Positions 1-7,830 are shown, counted from the stretch's first letter. The stretch is DNA of 39,868 nucleotides from CAYNDL01 sp964396115 (GCA_964396115.1 CAYNDL010000003.1:1-39868); one strand, 5' to 3'. The notes: generated from the letters alone by a model not told the origin. Numbers and translations are program-made.

Positions 1-1
1 C

Positions 2-595
2 GCCGTTGATAAATTCGACTACCGCCGTGGCTACAAGTTTTCTACATACGGTACCTGGTGGATTCGCCAGGCGATAACCCGCGCTCTTGCCGACCAGTCT
101 CGCACAATCCGTATTCCTGTTCATATGGTCGAAACGATTAACAAGTTCACCCAGGTACAGCGTCGTTTGTTGCAAGACTTGGGTCGTGATCCGTTGCCGG
201 AAGAAATTGCTGTAGAAATGAAAATGCCGGTTGATAAGATCCAGCACATCATGAAAATTTCTCAAGAGACAGTTTCCATCGACCAAACAGTTGGTGATGA
301 CGAAGAAGACTCAACACTGGGTGACTTCATTGAAGATGAAGAGGCGGTAACACCAGAACAAGCGGCTTCCCGTGAAATTCTTGGCGAACATGTGCGTGAA
401 GTACTGGGAGACTTAGCACCTCGTGAACAAAAAATCTTGGAAATGCGTTTTGGTTTGAAGGACGGCATCCATCACACTTTGGAAGAAGTGGGTAAGGAAT
501 TTGATGTTACCCGTGAACGTATCCGTCAGATTGAAGCCAAGGCGCTAGAGAAGATCCGCCAGCACCGCACTCTCCGCAAACTCCGCGACTATTAA
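2..595 (+). CDS. rpoD: Housekeeping sigma-70 factor, C-terminal part (5' end outside window)
   Basis: The frame is open from base 2, so the gene begins before the window; 197 codons are visible before TAA. Visible parts in order: region 2.3-2.4 with [13 protein letters not shown], whose Gln and Thr read the -10 element in the family; region 3.0 with HMVETINK, whose His and Glu read the TG of extended -10 promoters; region 3; and region 4.2 with the [23 protein letters not shown], which reads the -35 element. The protein directs RNA polymerase to the main promoters. The intact region 3.0 residues fit the many TGn-type -10 elements elsewhere in this window. The earliest internal ATG at 125 is not a real start, because conserved region 2.4 lies upstream of it in the same frame. 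Confidence 0.96.
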   Translation, partial: AVDKFDYRRGYKFSTYGTWWIRQAITRALADQSRTIRIPVHMVETINKFTQVQRRLLQDLGRDPLPEEIAVEMKMPVDKIQHIMKISQETVSIDQTVGDDEEDSTLGDFIEDEEAVTPEQAASREILGEHVREVLGDLAPREQKILEMRFGLKDGIHHTLEEVGKEFDVTRERIRQIEAKALEKIRQHRTLRKLRDY

Positions 596-612
596 GCTGG
601 GGCTTGATAAAC

Positions 613-618
613 TATAAT
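613..618 (+). promoter_or_regulatory. Candidate -10 box upstream of the dehydrogenase gene
   Basis: TATAAT lies 59 bp before the ATG at 678, just after the sigma-factor stop. No good -35 is present at 17 bp (tattaa). It implies a leader of about 50 nt. Confidence 0.45.
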
Positions 619-677
619 ATTCGTGCTAAAAAGTACGGTCTGCTTTTGGCTGTTCGTTTCACAGAAGGGATGCATTT

Positions 678-1718
678 ATGCAAACGCAGAGTGTCGCCAT
701 TATCGGTGCCGGGCTTATGGGTTGCGAAATTGCGGCCTGGTTCGCCATTCGGCACATTCCTGTAATGTTGTATGACAGGTCATGGGATGTCCTGCATACC
801 GCGATGGCGCGTGTGGCGCAGGTTCTTCTCGAGGGCTGCTGCGACGTCCGGCTGGCTTCCCATGTCGGGATCGGAGGGTCGGCTCTGGAACGGCGTGTTG
901 ACCTGGCTATCGAGGCGGTGACAGAAAGCATGCACATCAAGAAAGATGTCTTGGCGTCACTTGTCCCGCTGGCGCGTACTGTCGTGACGAATACTTCCAC
1001 GATCCCGGTTTCCCGGTTGTTGCCAGGGAGAGGTGAACAGCAGAACTTTTGCGGTCTTCACTTCTGCCATCCGGTGATCTCGCGGCGTTTGGTGGAGATT
1101 ATCCCCGCGCCGCAAACGGATCCGTTCCTAGTGCAGGAATTGATCCAGTTCGTGAATTCTCTGCGGAAGTTGCCAGTGGTCATCGACGGCGAGCGTTCAG
1201 TCTTGAACCGCCTCCTCTTCGTGTATCTCAACACCGCATGGAAGTTGGTCGAACTGGGCTACACGTTTGAACAGATCGACCAATGGGCTTGCATGGCGGG
1301 CATGGAGAAGGGTCCCTTCAGGCTTCTTGATGAGATCGGGATCGACACGGCCGTTTGGGTCGGTGTCTACTCCGACCGCACGTTTTCCGCTGACTTCGGT
1401 CTGCTCCTGGTGGAGTTGATGAAGAAGAAGGAACTCGGCCGCAAGACTGGGAAGGGGATCTACACCTATTCCGACGGCGGGCAGCAGGTTGGCTGCAACG
1501 TCGAGCACCCTTTCCCGAACGCGCGTCCCAAGCGTCCACCAGTCTTTATCCAACATTCCCTGTTCGAGATGCTGGCCAGGGAGATGGATCAGATCAAGTC
1601 GGCGGGTTGCACGAAGTGCCCCTGCGACATGAACAAGGTGATGGTGCACGGGCTCGGTTTCCCAGCTTACGTTGGTTGTCCGCTCAAGTGGTCGACGAAA
1701 GTTTGCATGGGGGCGTAG
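678..1718 (+). CDS. 3-hydroxyacyl-CoA dehydrogenase-like protein (orphan)
   Basis: 346 aa. The N-terminal Rossmann domain (about 1-185) opens with VAIIGAGLMGCEIAAWFA, which carries the GxGxxG NAD-binding loop. GLHFCHP followed by LVEIIPAP matches the catalytic His and downstream Glu region of 3-hydroxyacyl-CoA dehydrogenases (family: GxHFFNP...EI). A helical C-terminal domain follows (about 186-285), then a partial second one ending in HGLGFPAYVG. Family members oxidise L-3-hydroxyacyl-CoA to 3-ketoacyl-CoA with NAD. No other beta-oxidation gene is nearby, so the true substrate may differ. The gene is GC3-rich compared with its neighbours and stands alone, with an upstream -10 box and its own terminator. 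A purine-rich AGAAGGG lies before the ATG. The Cys-rich C-terminus (CTKCPCD) is unusual. Confidence 0.85.
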   Translation: MQTQSVAIIGAGLMGCEIAAWFAIRHIPVMLYDRSWDVLHTAMARVAQVLLEGCCDVRLASHVGIGGSALERRVDLAIEAVTESMHIKKDVLASLVPLARTVVTNTSTIPVSRLLPGRGEQQNFCGLHFCHPVISRRLVEIIPAPQTDPFLVQELIQFVNSLRKLPVVIDGERSVLNRLLFVYLNTAWKLVELGYTFEQIDQWACMAGMEKGPFRLLDEIGIDTAVWVGVYSDRTFSADFGLLLVELMKKKELGRKTGKGIYTYSDGGQQVGCNVEHPFPNARPKRPPVFIQHSLFEMLAREMDQIKSAGCTKCPCDMNKVMVHGLGFPAYVGCPLKWSTKVCMGA

Positions 1719-1728
1719 CTCTTGCGCA

Positions 1729-1754
1729 ACGGCGGTATCCTACCGCCGTTTTTT
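1729..1754 (+). terminator. Rho-independent terminator
   Basis: ACGGCGGTA and TACCGCCGT form a perfect 9-bp stem with a 3-nt loop, followed by TTTTT. It sits 10 bp after the dehydrogenase stop codon. Confidence 0.9.
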
Positions 1755-1799
1755 ATTAATTTTCTAGAAATATAAGTGCAAAAAACACAATTCCATATG

Positions 1800-1828
1800 T
1801 TGCAGCCTGCTAGAATTTACGTTATGCT
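1800..1828 (+). promoter_or_regulatory. Promoter for hairpin RNA and tRNA-Asn
   Basis: TTGCAG, a 17-bp spacer and TATGCT. The expected start point (about 1835) coincides with the first paired base of the hairpin at 1836. Confidence 0.55.
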
Positions 1829-1835
1829 CTTTTTT

Positions 1836-1912
1836 GCTGCGGCGGTCCCGCACTGATTCCGGGAGGATTAAGTTTTCCTGGAATGGGTGCGGGATCGGAT
1901 GGCCGCCGCGGC
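1836..1912 (+). ncRNA. Long structured RNA hairpin preceding tRNA-Asn
   Basis: About 77 nt fold into one long interrupted hairpin. The outer stem is 1836-1845 with 1903-1912 (10 bp, one G-U). The middle stem is 1846-1852 with 1888-1894 (7 bp). The inner stem is 1856-1860 with 1880-1884, extended by AGGA/TCCT closer to the loop. An 8-nt bulge (TCGGATGG) lies only on the 3' side, and a small internal loop separates the middle and inner stems. The candidate promoter places the transcript 5' end at the hairpin base. Only six bases separate the hairpin from the tRNA. There is no strong U-run after the hairpin, so co-transcription with the tRNA is likely. I do not recognise an Rfam family; the SRP, T-box and 6S signatures I know are absent. 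Confidence 0.5.
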
Positions 1913-1918
1913 GAATTT

Positions 1919-1993
1919 TCCCGGGTAGCTCAATGGCAGAGCAACTGGCTGTTAACCAGTAGGTTGTCGGTTCGAGTCCGACCCCGGGAGCCA
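1919..1993 (+). tRNA. tRNA-Asn (anticodon GTT)
   Basis: Full cloverleaf: acceptor TCCCGGG (1919-1925) with CCCGGGA (1983-1989), D stem GCTC/GAGC, anticodon stem ACTGG/CCAGT with loop CTGTTAA (anticodon at 1951-1953), T stem GTCGG/CCGAC with loop TTCGAGT, discriminator G1990, and an encoded CCA at 1991-1993. It decodes AAC and AAU. Confidence 0.97.
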
Positions 1994-2085
1994 AGTCGAT
2001 TTTATCGCCGCAACAGTGGCCTGATTGCCATCTACAAGGCAAGAATCTCTCCATCTCCAAGTGGACGAAGTAGCCCGGAGGAGCC
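1994..2085 (+). other. Spacer after tRNA-Asn, no gene recognised
   Basis: 92 bp between the tRNA and the stop codon of the converging surface-protein gene. One frame is open in each direction, but without a start or a recognisable product. No clear terminator is visible. It may be the 3' trailer of the tRNA transcript. Confidence 0.4.
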
Positions 2086-3780
2086 TTAAAGCTTTTCTTG
2101 GGTTTTCTTTTTAGGTTCTGTTTCCGCTTTGGCATCGGTCTTGGTTGCTCCTGTCTCTGCCGGCACGGCCGCCTCCTCTTTCTTTTCTTTCCGTTTTTTC
2201 TTTCGCAGGAAAATTATGAGTAACAGTAATAAAAGAAGCAGTATTGGGAATAATAAACGCATGCCGATAAATAGCACCCAATCCCGCCAATTCGCCGATT
2301 GCTTGCTTTCGTTTATTAATTCTTCAGCTAATTTTTTTGCTTCCGTGTATTCGTCAGTGGTGCCTTCTTCAGTCTTTCCATTTAGGAGAGCATCAGCCTC
2401 TTGCTGGACTTCCTCCAAGGTGGAAGTGCTTTGACTTTGCGAGACTGTATTAGAGTTGCTTGCTGATGCCGAAGAGTTTCCGCTGTTATTTTGCGTACTG
2501 TCGGCGTTCGAATTTGTGTTTTGTCCATTATTTCCGCTGCCATTGGCGCGGTAAGTTGTGAATGTAAAACGATTGGAAATATCCATTTGATTATTCGAGC
2601 TCTTGGACATGACGCGGTAGCTATATGTTGTTGCCGGCGATAAGCCGTCGATGAATACTTCGTGTTCTTCCAACTCGTCATTTCTCCCTACTGGTGGTTC
2701 GTATTCAGTGATGGGCGTTGAGTCATTGGCCGTCTTTGAATAAAAAGCCCAAGTTGTTCCTAGTAGATGACTCCACCACTTTATCCTTACTGAATTCGGA
2801 CCGGTTACGTCGGCAATGACGTTATATACTTGCTGTTCTTCATTGTTGTTGCTTCCACCGTTGCTCCCGCCGCTTGCTGGTGGCGGTGTGTTTGGCGAAG
2901 AAGGAGAAGAAGTGGGCGCAGAGGAAGAAGCAGCTTGCCTGGTAGAAAATTCATAGACTCCCGATTCTGCCAAATTGCCATCCCAATCTTGGGATTGAAC
3001 TTTATATTGATATGTTGTCGCCGGAGAGATCGCAGAGACAAGCACCGTGTGCCCCTTAACCATTTCATCGGTTGCAGCTTCAGACCAGGATCTATCCGTT
3101 GCCTTCTTGAACTTCACCCTGGAACTTGATTCCTCATTGCTCGTTTTCCAGCGGATATATACATCTGTCGCATTTGGCTGCGCCCAAACATTAGAAATTT
3201 GCGGCGGTGTTCTGTCGGGTGGCGGAGTGTATTCAACGATCAGCTGTGGCTTGTAAGTGCCTTCTCGCGTGAAAAATTCACAATGGCATTCTTCCATCAC
3301 GTCGTAGGCAAGTTCGACACCGTGATTACTATATGACCTGCCGTACCATCCCTTAACCATATTTGTAACATCCCAGGTTTTGTAACCAGAAGGACTGTTA
3401 ATAGTGACGGAAGAGGCGTCTTGGTATGTAATTCCCGGTCTGGTCAGATAAGTTACGACGTTCTCCGACCAGCTAGAAGTAACGCGGTACAGCCAAAATT
3501 TCATGTCATTGCAGGCGGCAGCACGCAAATATATTCTCATGCTGGCGCGATTAATCACTGAACCGCTAGGAATTTGTGATAAATCAAATTTTAGCAGTCC
3601 AACGCTTGCACTCATCGGGCCGGCTACTACCATAACCGTGGCAGAGCCCGAATTCATATTCCGGTATTCTTCCATTTGATTAACGTAAGTATCTGCCGTG
3701 GAAGTAATTGTCACCGATTCAGCTCTTGCCAAAATAGGCACAATCATAAGTGCTACGACTGCCAAAAATATTTGTTTCAT
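2086..3780 (-). CDS. Secreted surface protein: DNRLRE domain, two fibronectin-III domains, C-terminal anchor
   Basis: 564 aa. A signal peptide (MKQIFLAVVALMIVPILARA) is followed by a DNRLRE/CBM96-like beta domain (about 22-185), with the typical DTYVNQ start, VGLLKFDLSQIPSG in the middle and a closing LIVEYTPPP. Two fibronectin type III-like domains follow (about 190-282 and 318-410); both carry the pattern SPATTYSYRV or SPATTYQYKV, with an S/P/G/N-rich linker between them. A second S/N/T/Q linker leads to one transmembrane helix rich in Leu near residue 515 and a Lys-rich cytoplasmic tail. This is the layout of a cell-surface stalk or adhesin, probably binding carbohydrate or another cell. 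No enzyme motif is visible. It converges on the tRNA-Asn unit. Confidence 0.8.
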   Translation of the reverse strand: MKQIFLAVVALMIVPILARAESVTITSTADTYVNQMEEYRNMNSGSATVMVVAGPMSASVGLLKFDLSQIPSGSVINRASMRIYLRAAACNDMKFWLYRVTSSWSENVVTYLTRPGITYQDASSVTINSPSGYKTWDVTNMVKGWYGRSYSNHGVELAYDVMEECHCEFFTREGTYKPQLIVEYTPPPDRTPPQISNVWAQPNATDVYIRWKTSNEESSSRVKFKKATDRSWSEAATDEMVKGHTVLVSAISPATTYQYKVQSQDWDGNLAESGVYEFSTRQAASSSAPTSSPSSPNTPPPASGGSNGGSNNNEEQQVYNVIADVTGPNSVRIKWWSHLLGTTWAFYSKTANDSTPITEYEPPVGRNDELEEHEVFIDGLSPATTYSYRVMSKSSNNQMDISNRFTFTTYRANGSGNNGQNTNSNADSTQNNSGNSSASASNSNTVSQSQSTSTLEEVQQEADALLNGKTEEGTTDEYTEAKKLAEELINESKQSANWRDWVLFIGMRLLFPILLLLLLLLIIFLRKKKRKEKKEEAAVPAETGATKTDAKAETEPKKKTQEKL

Positions 3781-3790
3781 ATTTAATTTA

Positions 3791-3799
3791 ATATTAGCA
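3791..3799 (-). promoter_or_regulatory. Extended -10 promoter of the surface-protein gene
   Basis: Read on the minus strand: TGC-TAATAT followed by 10 nt and the ATG at 3780. There is no obvious -35. The mRNA would have almost no leader. Confidence 0.5.
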
Positions 3800-3840
3800 C
3801 TTCTAATTTGTTAGTCATAATTAGTTCTGTTTATCGTGAG

Positions 3841-3867
3841 AAAAAACAAGCTCAGTTTTACCTGAGC
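3841..3867 (-). terminator. Rho-independent terminator of the hydrolase gene
   Basis: On the minus strand, CTCAG and CTGAG arms (3850-3855 with 3862-3867, six pairs including the outer G-C) enclose a 6-nt loop, followed by TTGTTTTTT. It lies 26 bp after the stop codon of the gene at 3893-5416. Confidence 0.8.
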
Positions 3868-3892
3868 CTGCTTTTAGAATCTTATTCGTATA

Positions 3893-5416
3893 TTAATTCA
3901 ATAACCCTCTGAACACTTGATCTTTAAACAGGTGAAAACTTGGGTCACCACTTCTCATGACAGCTCCGTGTCCTCCTGGGCCTTCTGCCCAATCGGCAAC
4001 AATTCCTGTACGCTCCTTAACTAGCTGCCGCATCATTCCCGCGCCCCATTGTGCGCCCAAAGACATGTCATCGGAAATACCGGTACTGGAACCGTTGTTT
4101 ACAAGGAAGCCAATGAGTGCAGGCGGGCGGGAGAGAATTGACTTAGAGAACGGGACATTTTTCAAACTAGTCACGTCGTGTTTAGCCGTTTTGATTTCGC
4201 TGGTACAAGCTAGGTCCTGACTGGTGTAATCGATATAGGTTCCCACAAATTCGGCCAAAACAGGATCATCATAGAACTTCGCGTCGCAATTGCCTTTGCT
4301 AACATCACAAAGAGAACCATCTTTGCCGATCCTAATGTTGCTATCAACCGCGCCACATTGGACGTTGACGTCGTAAAAAATACCACCGCCTGAATGAAGA
4401 CCGACGTAATCTGGTGTTCGTTCTATGTCATAAAAGAGAAGGGATGATGTTTGCACTGAGCCGCCGGACGTGCCAGCAACACCAAACTTCACTGTTGAGG
4501 GAGCTAAATATTTCCCAACCCATTTCGATACTGCTGCCGGGCGTTTTTGCTGGTTAATCACCAAAGTTGATCGGGGAGAAGTTAAGCTGGTCCAGCCCAT
4601 GGGTACTGTTCCTGCCAGTGCTCCAACACCGTCCTGCCACTTAACAGCGACGACCCTAATACCAGCGTTTTCAAAAGAGCGGAAATCATCATCTTGATAC
4701 TGTGAACCCTCTTTGGCGTTTCTCGGTTCGTCTTTCCAGTTGTTTCCCGATCCTCCCATGTACACAAGAAGGGTGGCTGAGGGATTGTTAGCGTTGGCGC
4801 CAGGTTTGCACGTGTTTTCGTTGTATCTAATCTGTCCTGCCATGGAGTCGACGGTATAGGACAAATAGGACAGGGGTTTGCCTAAGCAATCGACATCTTT
4901 ATATTGCGAATCAACATACTTGGCACTCTGAATAACCGAGCTGTCGGTTGCATCTAGTTCACGTACACAACTTTGAGTTAAGTATTTGCATGCTTTGCCC
5001 TTAGTGCAGGCACTTCCGTCTTCGTTAAAATACTTCGTTACCCAGTCACTACCTGATTTTTGGTGCTGGCATAGTTTAAATTCCGGCAACGCAGGAAGAA
5101 CAGTGGGACCGGAAGTTGGCCGCGTTGAACTGATTGAATTGGCGGTAGTTACGCTGTCGGGAGAAGCAACGGGGGTGGAAGCTACAGGGGAATTGGTATC
5201 AAGGGTAGTTGTATCTTGTAGATCGGTAGTTTCGACAGGGATGGTTGTTTCAGTTGGTGCCTGAACATGATTTAACGGCCGCCTCTGTGCCACCCTGGCA
5301 GGAAGATAAGACGCAAACAAGGAAGAGGCTACGGCAAGAACCCCTATGACAGCGAAGGTTACAGGGGCTAACAGTTTTTTAACTTTTGCGGTTTGTGTGT
5401 TGATATTTATATCCAT
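3893..5416 (-). CDS. Exported putative alpha/beta-hydrolase (pectinacetylesterase-like)
   Basis: 507 aa from the ATG at 5416. A basic N-terminus leads to one transmembrane helix (about 17-38), then a Thr/Ser/Pro-rich stalk and a Cys-rich outer domain. LLVYMGGSGNNW resembles the glycine-rich oxyanion region of pectinacetylesterase/Notum hydrolases. GVAGTSGGSVQ gives a GxSxGS-type nucleophile elbow, and GPGGHGAVM near the C-terminus could supply the His. The family removes acyl groups from polysaccharides or proteins; the substrate here is unknown and the family call is tentative. An upstream in-frame ATG at 5479 exists. I prefer 5416 because an extended -10 box lies 7 nt before it, inside the longer reading. 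The gene is divergent from the 5501 gene. Confidence 0.6.
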   Translation of the reverse strand: MDININTQTAKVKKLLAPVTFAVIGVLAVASSLFASYLPARVAQRRPLNHVQAPTETTIPVETTDLQDTTTLDTNSPVASTPVASPDSVTTANSISSTRPTSGPTVLPALPEFKLCQHQKSGSDWVTKYFNEDGSACTKGKACKYLTQSCVRELDATDSSVIQSAKYVDSQYKDVDCLGKPLSYLSYTVDSMAGQIRYNENTCKPGANANNPSATLLVYMGGSGNNWKDEPRNAKEGSQYQDDDFRSFENAGIRVVAVKWQDGVGALAGTVPMGWTSLTSPRSTLVINQQKRPAAVSKWVGKYLAPSTVKFGVAGTSGGSVQTSSLLFYDIERTPDYVGLHSGGGIFYDVNVQCGAVDSNIRIGKDGSLCDVSKGNCDAKFYDDPVLAEFVGTYIDYTSQDLACTSEIKTAKHDVTSLKNVPFSKSILSRPPALIGFLVNNGSSTGISDDMSLGAQWGAGMMRQLVKERTGIVADWAEGPGGHGAVMRSGDPSFHLFKDQVFRGLLN

Positions 5417-5423
5417 AAATTTA

Positions 5424-5432
5424 ATTATAGCA
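5424..5432 (-). promoter_or_regulatory. Extended -10 promoter giving a leaderless start
   Basis: On the minus strand: TGC-TATAAT then 7 nt and the ATG at 5416. Transcription would begin at or within a base or two of the start codon. No convincing -35. Confidence 0.65.
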
Positions 5433-5500
5433 AATTTCCTCTTTCGCAGCTTCTTTGAATACCATAAGACAAATTCCAAAGTTTATTGTTTAATTAAACT

Positions 5501-6799
5501 ATGAATATAAAAACAAAACTTACAACTTACTTAAAAATAGCCGCTGTTGTTGCAGTGGTGGTTTTGGTAGTTATCGCCGGAGCTTTTTTCTTGAATAAGA
5601 CAAAGTCGGGAAGACGCATGGGCTCAAAATTGGGCTTGAACGCTCCTGTTTGCCCGCAAAATCTGGAAGGCATCCTCTCTCACCCGTTCATGGACCCTAA
5701 ATATATAGCGGCCCTTACTCCATTGGGAAACATTTCCCCTCCAGGCCACACCTCTCCTGTTGATCACATATATTTCCAGACTACTTATGATGGGCGCATT
5801 CCCATGTATGCTCCGGCCGATGCAACAATTTACAACATCACGACCATTGCTCGAGAAACAAAACCGGGAGCTGGAGATATTAAGGTAATAGGATACAACC
5901 TTCAGTACACGATTTGCGACGGCCTGGTTCTAGATTTCGCTAACCATGAAGACGTGGTTGATACAATAAAAAATGAAATTACCAAAAGAGGAAAAAAGGA
6001 CTGCCGCGGGGGGATCGTCAAAGACGGTCACGGTAAGTTGGAAGAAGAGCAGTGCTACTACCACGTTAATATCCCTGTAAAAGCTGGACAGCAGGTTGGG
6101 TGGACGTGGCAGACTCAGCACCCCGAAGGCTGGGGTAAGACGTTGGCATTTGAAATTTGGGCAGCTAATTACAACGTTGATCCTCCTAGCCAAACAAACT
6201 GGAAGTACTACGAAGATGACCGATACGCCCATATTATGTGCCCCTTTGACCTGTACACAGGGGAGTTGAAACAGGCTTATTACTCGAAATTAGGCAGATG
6301 GGAGACAGGAGAAAAAGGGAAAAAAGATGATGGAAAAGAAGGCAAAAAGGCAGCTTTAGCAGGAGGTTATTTTATCCCGCGTAACGGGGAACCATTTTGT
6401 GGCCAAGTGGATCAGGATATTGTGGGCACAATTCAAGGAATGTGGTTTTCGAAGCCAACCCCTAAGGATGATTACAACGCAAAATTCGATGGTGGTTTAG
6501 CTTTTCTTCACAACAATGTGGATGTGAACATGGGAGAGATATCGGTTGGTGGAGACTTGGCGCAAGGAAAATCAGGTGTGGTATTTTTCAATCCCGTTCA
6601 CAGCGGGACCGTCAATCGCGAACCCGGGGAAGTTCAGGCAGATGGAAAGGTATATTGTTACACTGCTGACGGACAGTGGAATTCACAAGGTAAGTTTTTA
6701 GTGCAGCTGGTAGACGATCACCACATCAAAGCAGAAATACAGGCGGGTCAATGTTCAACCGCTGAAACCTTCACCAAGCCTTTCTTCTACGAGAGGTAG
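5501..6799 (+). CDS. Membrane-anchored extracytoplasmic protein, function unknown
   Basis: 432 aa. One N-terminal transmembrane helix (about 12-31, AAVVAVVVLVVIAGAFFL) places the rest outside the membrane. The segment DHIYFQTTYDGRIPMYAP followed by ADATIYNI has the spacing of LytM/M23-type beta domains (a His-containing strand, then the P-x-x-AP-x-x-G-x-V-like strand). The zinc ligands of an active M23 peptidase are not evident, so if related it is degenerate. A Lys/Gly/Asp-rich insertion (about 264-285) precedes a C-terminal beta-rich part. There is no SD; a weak extended -10 (TGT-TTAATT) lies 5 nt before the ATG. It shares an 84-bp divergent control region with the hydrolase gene, suggesting a common role at the surface. 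Confidence 0.65.
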   Translation: MNIKTKLTTYLKIAAVVAVVVLVVIAGAFFLNKTKSGRRMGSKLGLNAPVCPQNLEGILSHPFMDPKYIAALTPLGNISPPGHTSPVDHIYFQTTYDGRIPMYAPADATIYNITTIARETKPGAGDIKVIGYNLQYTICDGLVLDFANHEDVVDTIKNEITKRGKKDCRGGIVKDGHGKLEEEQCYYHVNIPVKAGQQVGWTWQTQHPEGWGKTLAFEIWAANYNVDPPSQTNWKYYEDDRYAHIMCPFDLYTGELKQAYYSKLGRWETGEKGKKDDGKEGKKAALAGGYFIPRNGEPFCGQVDQDIVGTIQGMWFSKPTPKDDYNAKFDGGLAFLHNNVDVNMGEISVGGDLAQGKSGVVFFNPVHSGTVNREPGEVQADGKVYCYTADGQWNSQGKFLVQLVDDHHIKAEIQAGQCSTAETFTKPFFYER

Positions 6800-6839
6800 C
6801 CATTTTTGAGCGGAAGATCTAATCCTTTTACAGAATTAA

Positions 6840-7064
6840 ATGAAGAACATTTGGATTTCCCTAACCTGTGCCGTTGCAGTTTTCGCAGTTAAATACGCAA
6901 TCGATTACCGTTATCTCCTCTCTAAACAGCCAAAGAACGGCATGTTGCCCGATGATTTTACTTCTTTTCCGCCAGGTTCAGCTTGGGTAGTTGCTCTGAT
7001 TTGGGGAATCGTCGTTTTTATAATTGTCTTTGCTTTGCTCAAGATTTTTGAGAGGATTAGATAA
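6840..7064 (+). CDS. Small two-helix membrane protein
   Basis: 74 aa. Helices at about 4-22 and 48-68 flank a short Pro-rich loop (PDDFTSFPPGSAW). No family recognised. No SD before the ATG. It lies 5 nt before the next small membrane protein gene, so the two are probably co-transcribed. Confidence 0.55.
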   Translation: MKNIWISLTCAVAVFAVKYAIDYRYLLSKQPKNGMLPDDFTSFPPGSAWVVALIWGIVVFIIVFALLKIFERIR

Positions 7065-7069
7065 ACAAC

Positions 7070-7243
7070 ATGAACAAAGCCAAAGCCATCCTCTTTATCC
7101 TTCTTGCGCTACTAGGAGTATTTTTGTTTGGGTATGGCGGATATGACGACAGTCCCGGAGCGCAGGGACTCGGACTTTTATTTGCTGTACTCGGTGTTGT
7201 TGGTGTGGCTAAAAGCAGGAAGAAAAAGCCAATTTTCAAATAA
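7070..7243 (+). CDS. 57-aa membrane microprotein
   Basis: Reads MNKAKAILFILLALLGVFLF for the first helix, then GYGGYDDSPGAQ, a second helix (about 32-45) and a KSRKKKP basic end before TAA. Start-stop organisation, a positively charged C-terminus and a position 5 nt after the preceding stop codon support a real gene. It probably inserts as a hairpin with both ends in the cytoplasm. Function unknown. Confidence 0.6.
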   Translation: MNKAKAILFILLALLGVFLFGYGGYDDSPGAQGLGLLFAVLGVVGVAKSRKKKPIFK

Positions 7244-7307
7244 CAAAATGCTACCAATTGTACAAAATAAACTTGGCATGAACATCATGGGTCAAGGAGG
7301 AAAGATC

Positions 7308-7763
7308 ATGCTTTTTGCTTTGCCATGGTTAATTGTGGCAATCGTTGTCCATGTGAATTACCCACAAGTTGCCTCGTTGCCCGAATCTATCCGTGTTATC
7401 AAGCCTGTTGGATATGTTCTCCTTCTTCTTGGTTTTGCTTTATGGGGAACCGCAGTTTTTCAGTTGTTGAAAGGATTTCCAAAAGGAGAACTTGTAACCT
7501 CTGGTGCATACGGGATTGTTCGTAATCCAATTTATTCCAGCGCAACATTCTTTTTTCTTCCCGCTGCCACACTTCTAACTGGCACGTGGGTATACTTGGT
7601 TGTCTCGATTTTTTTATATTTGGGCGTGCAGTTGTTCATCGGCACAGAAGAAAAACAATTAAAGGCGTCCTTCGGAGAAGAATACAAACAATATATGGTG
7701 AAAGTTAACCGGATGGTCCCATTTATGCGGGGCGAATCTCGGTCCAGCGAGATTGTAAATTAA
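7308..7763 (+). CDS. Isoprenylcysteine carboxyl methyltransferase / PEMT-like membrane methyltransferase
   Basis: 151 aa from the ATG at 7308. AAGGAGG at 7294-7300 with a 7-nt gap fixes this start over longer in-frame ATGs at 7128, 7248 and 7278. Three to four hydrophobic helices. The signature GAYGIVRNPIYSS followed by EEKQLKASFGEEYKQY is the SAM-binding core of the ICMT/phospholipid methyltransferase superfamily (family: G.Y...RHP.Y, then E...L...FG..Y..Y), with Asn in place of the usual His. Members methylate lipids, isoprenoids or other membrane substrates; the substrate here cannot be read from sequence. Confidence 0.85.
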   Translation: MLFALPWLIVAIVVHVNYPQVASLPESIRVIKPVGYVLLLLGFALWGTAVFQLLKGFPKGELVTSGAYGIVRNPIYSSATFFFLPAATLLTGTWVYLVVSIFLYLGVQLFIGTEEKQLKASFGEEYKQYMVKVNRMVPFMRGESRSSEIVN

Positions 7764-7773
7764 AGTAACTTTT

Positions 7774-7801
7774 GGTACCTAAAATGGTACCGTTCCTTTT
7801 T
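7774..7801 (+). terminator. Probable terminator
   Basis: Two GGTACC copies (each a palindrome) 6 nt apart form a stem, followed by GTTCCTTTTT. It lies 10 bp after the methyltransferase stop. Confidence 0.55.
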
Positions 7802-7830
7802 CACGTAAAAGGGGTTTAGCCTCAGTTATT

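Noticed and set aside
659..1649. Several long open frames opposite or inside the dehydrogenase gene
   Set aside because: High GC3 leaves other frames open; they have no motif, no SD and lie fully inside a gene with clear domains.
1836..1912. T-box, SRP RNA or 6S RNA as identity of the hairpin
   Set aside because: The T-box AGGGUGGNACCGCG core, the SRP GGAA-loop core and a central 6S bubble are all missing.
1764..2135. Open frames on both strands across the tRNA (1764-2135 minus, 1883-2089 plus)
   Set aside because: They are translations of the tRNA-Asn and the hairpin RNA; the minus one reads GVGLEPTTYWLTASCSAIEL, a well-known false protein from tRNA genes.
7128..7307. Longer N-terminus for the methyltransferase
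   Set aside because: It overlaps the 57-aa membrane protein in another frame, is not hydrophobic as expected, and a strong SD fits the ATG at 7308.
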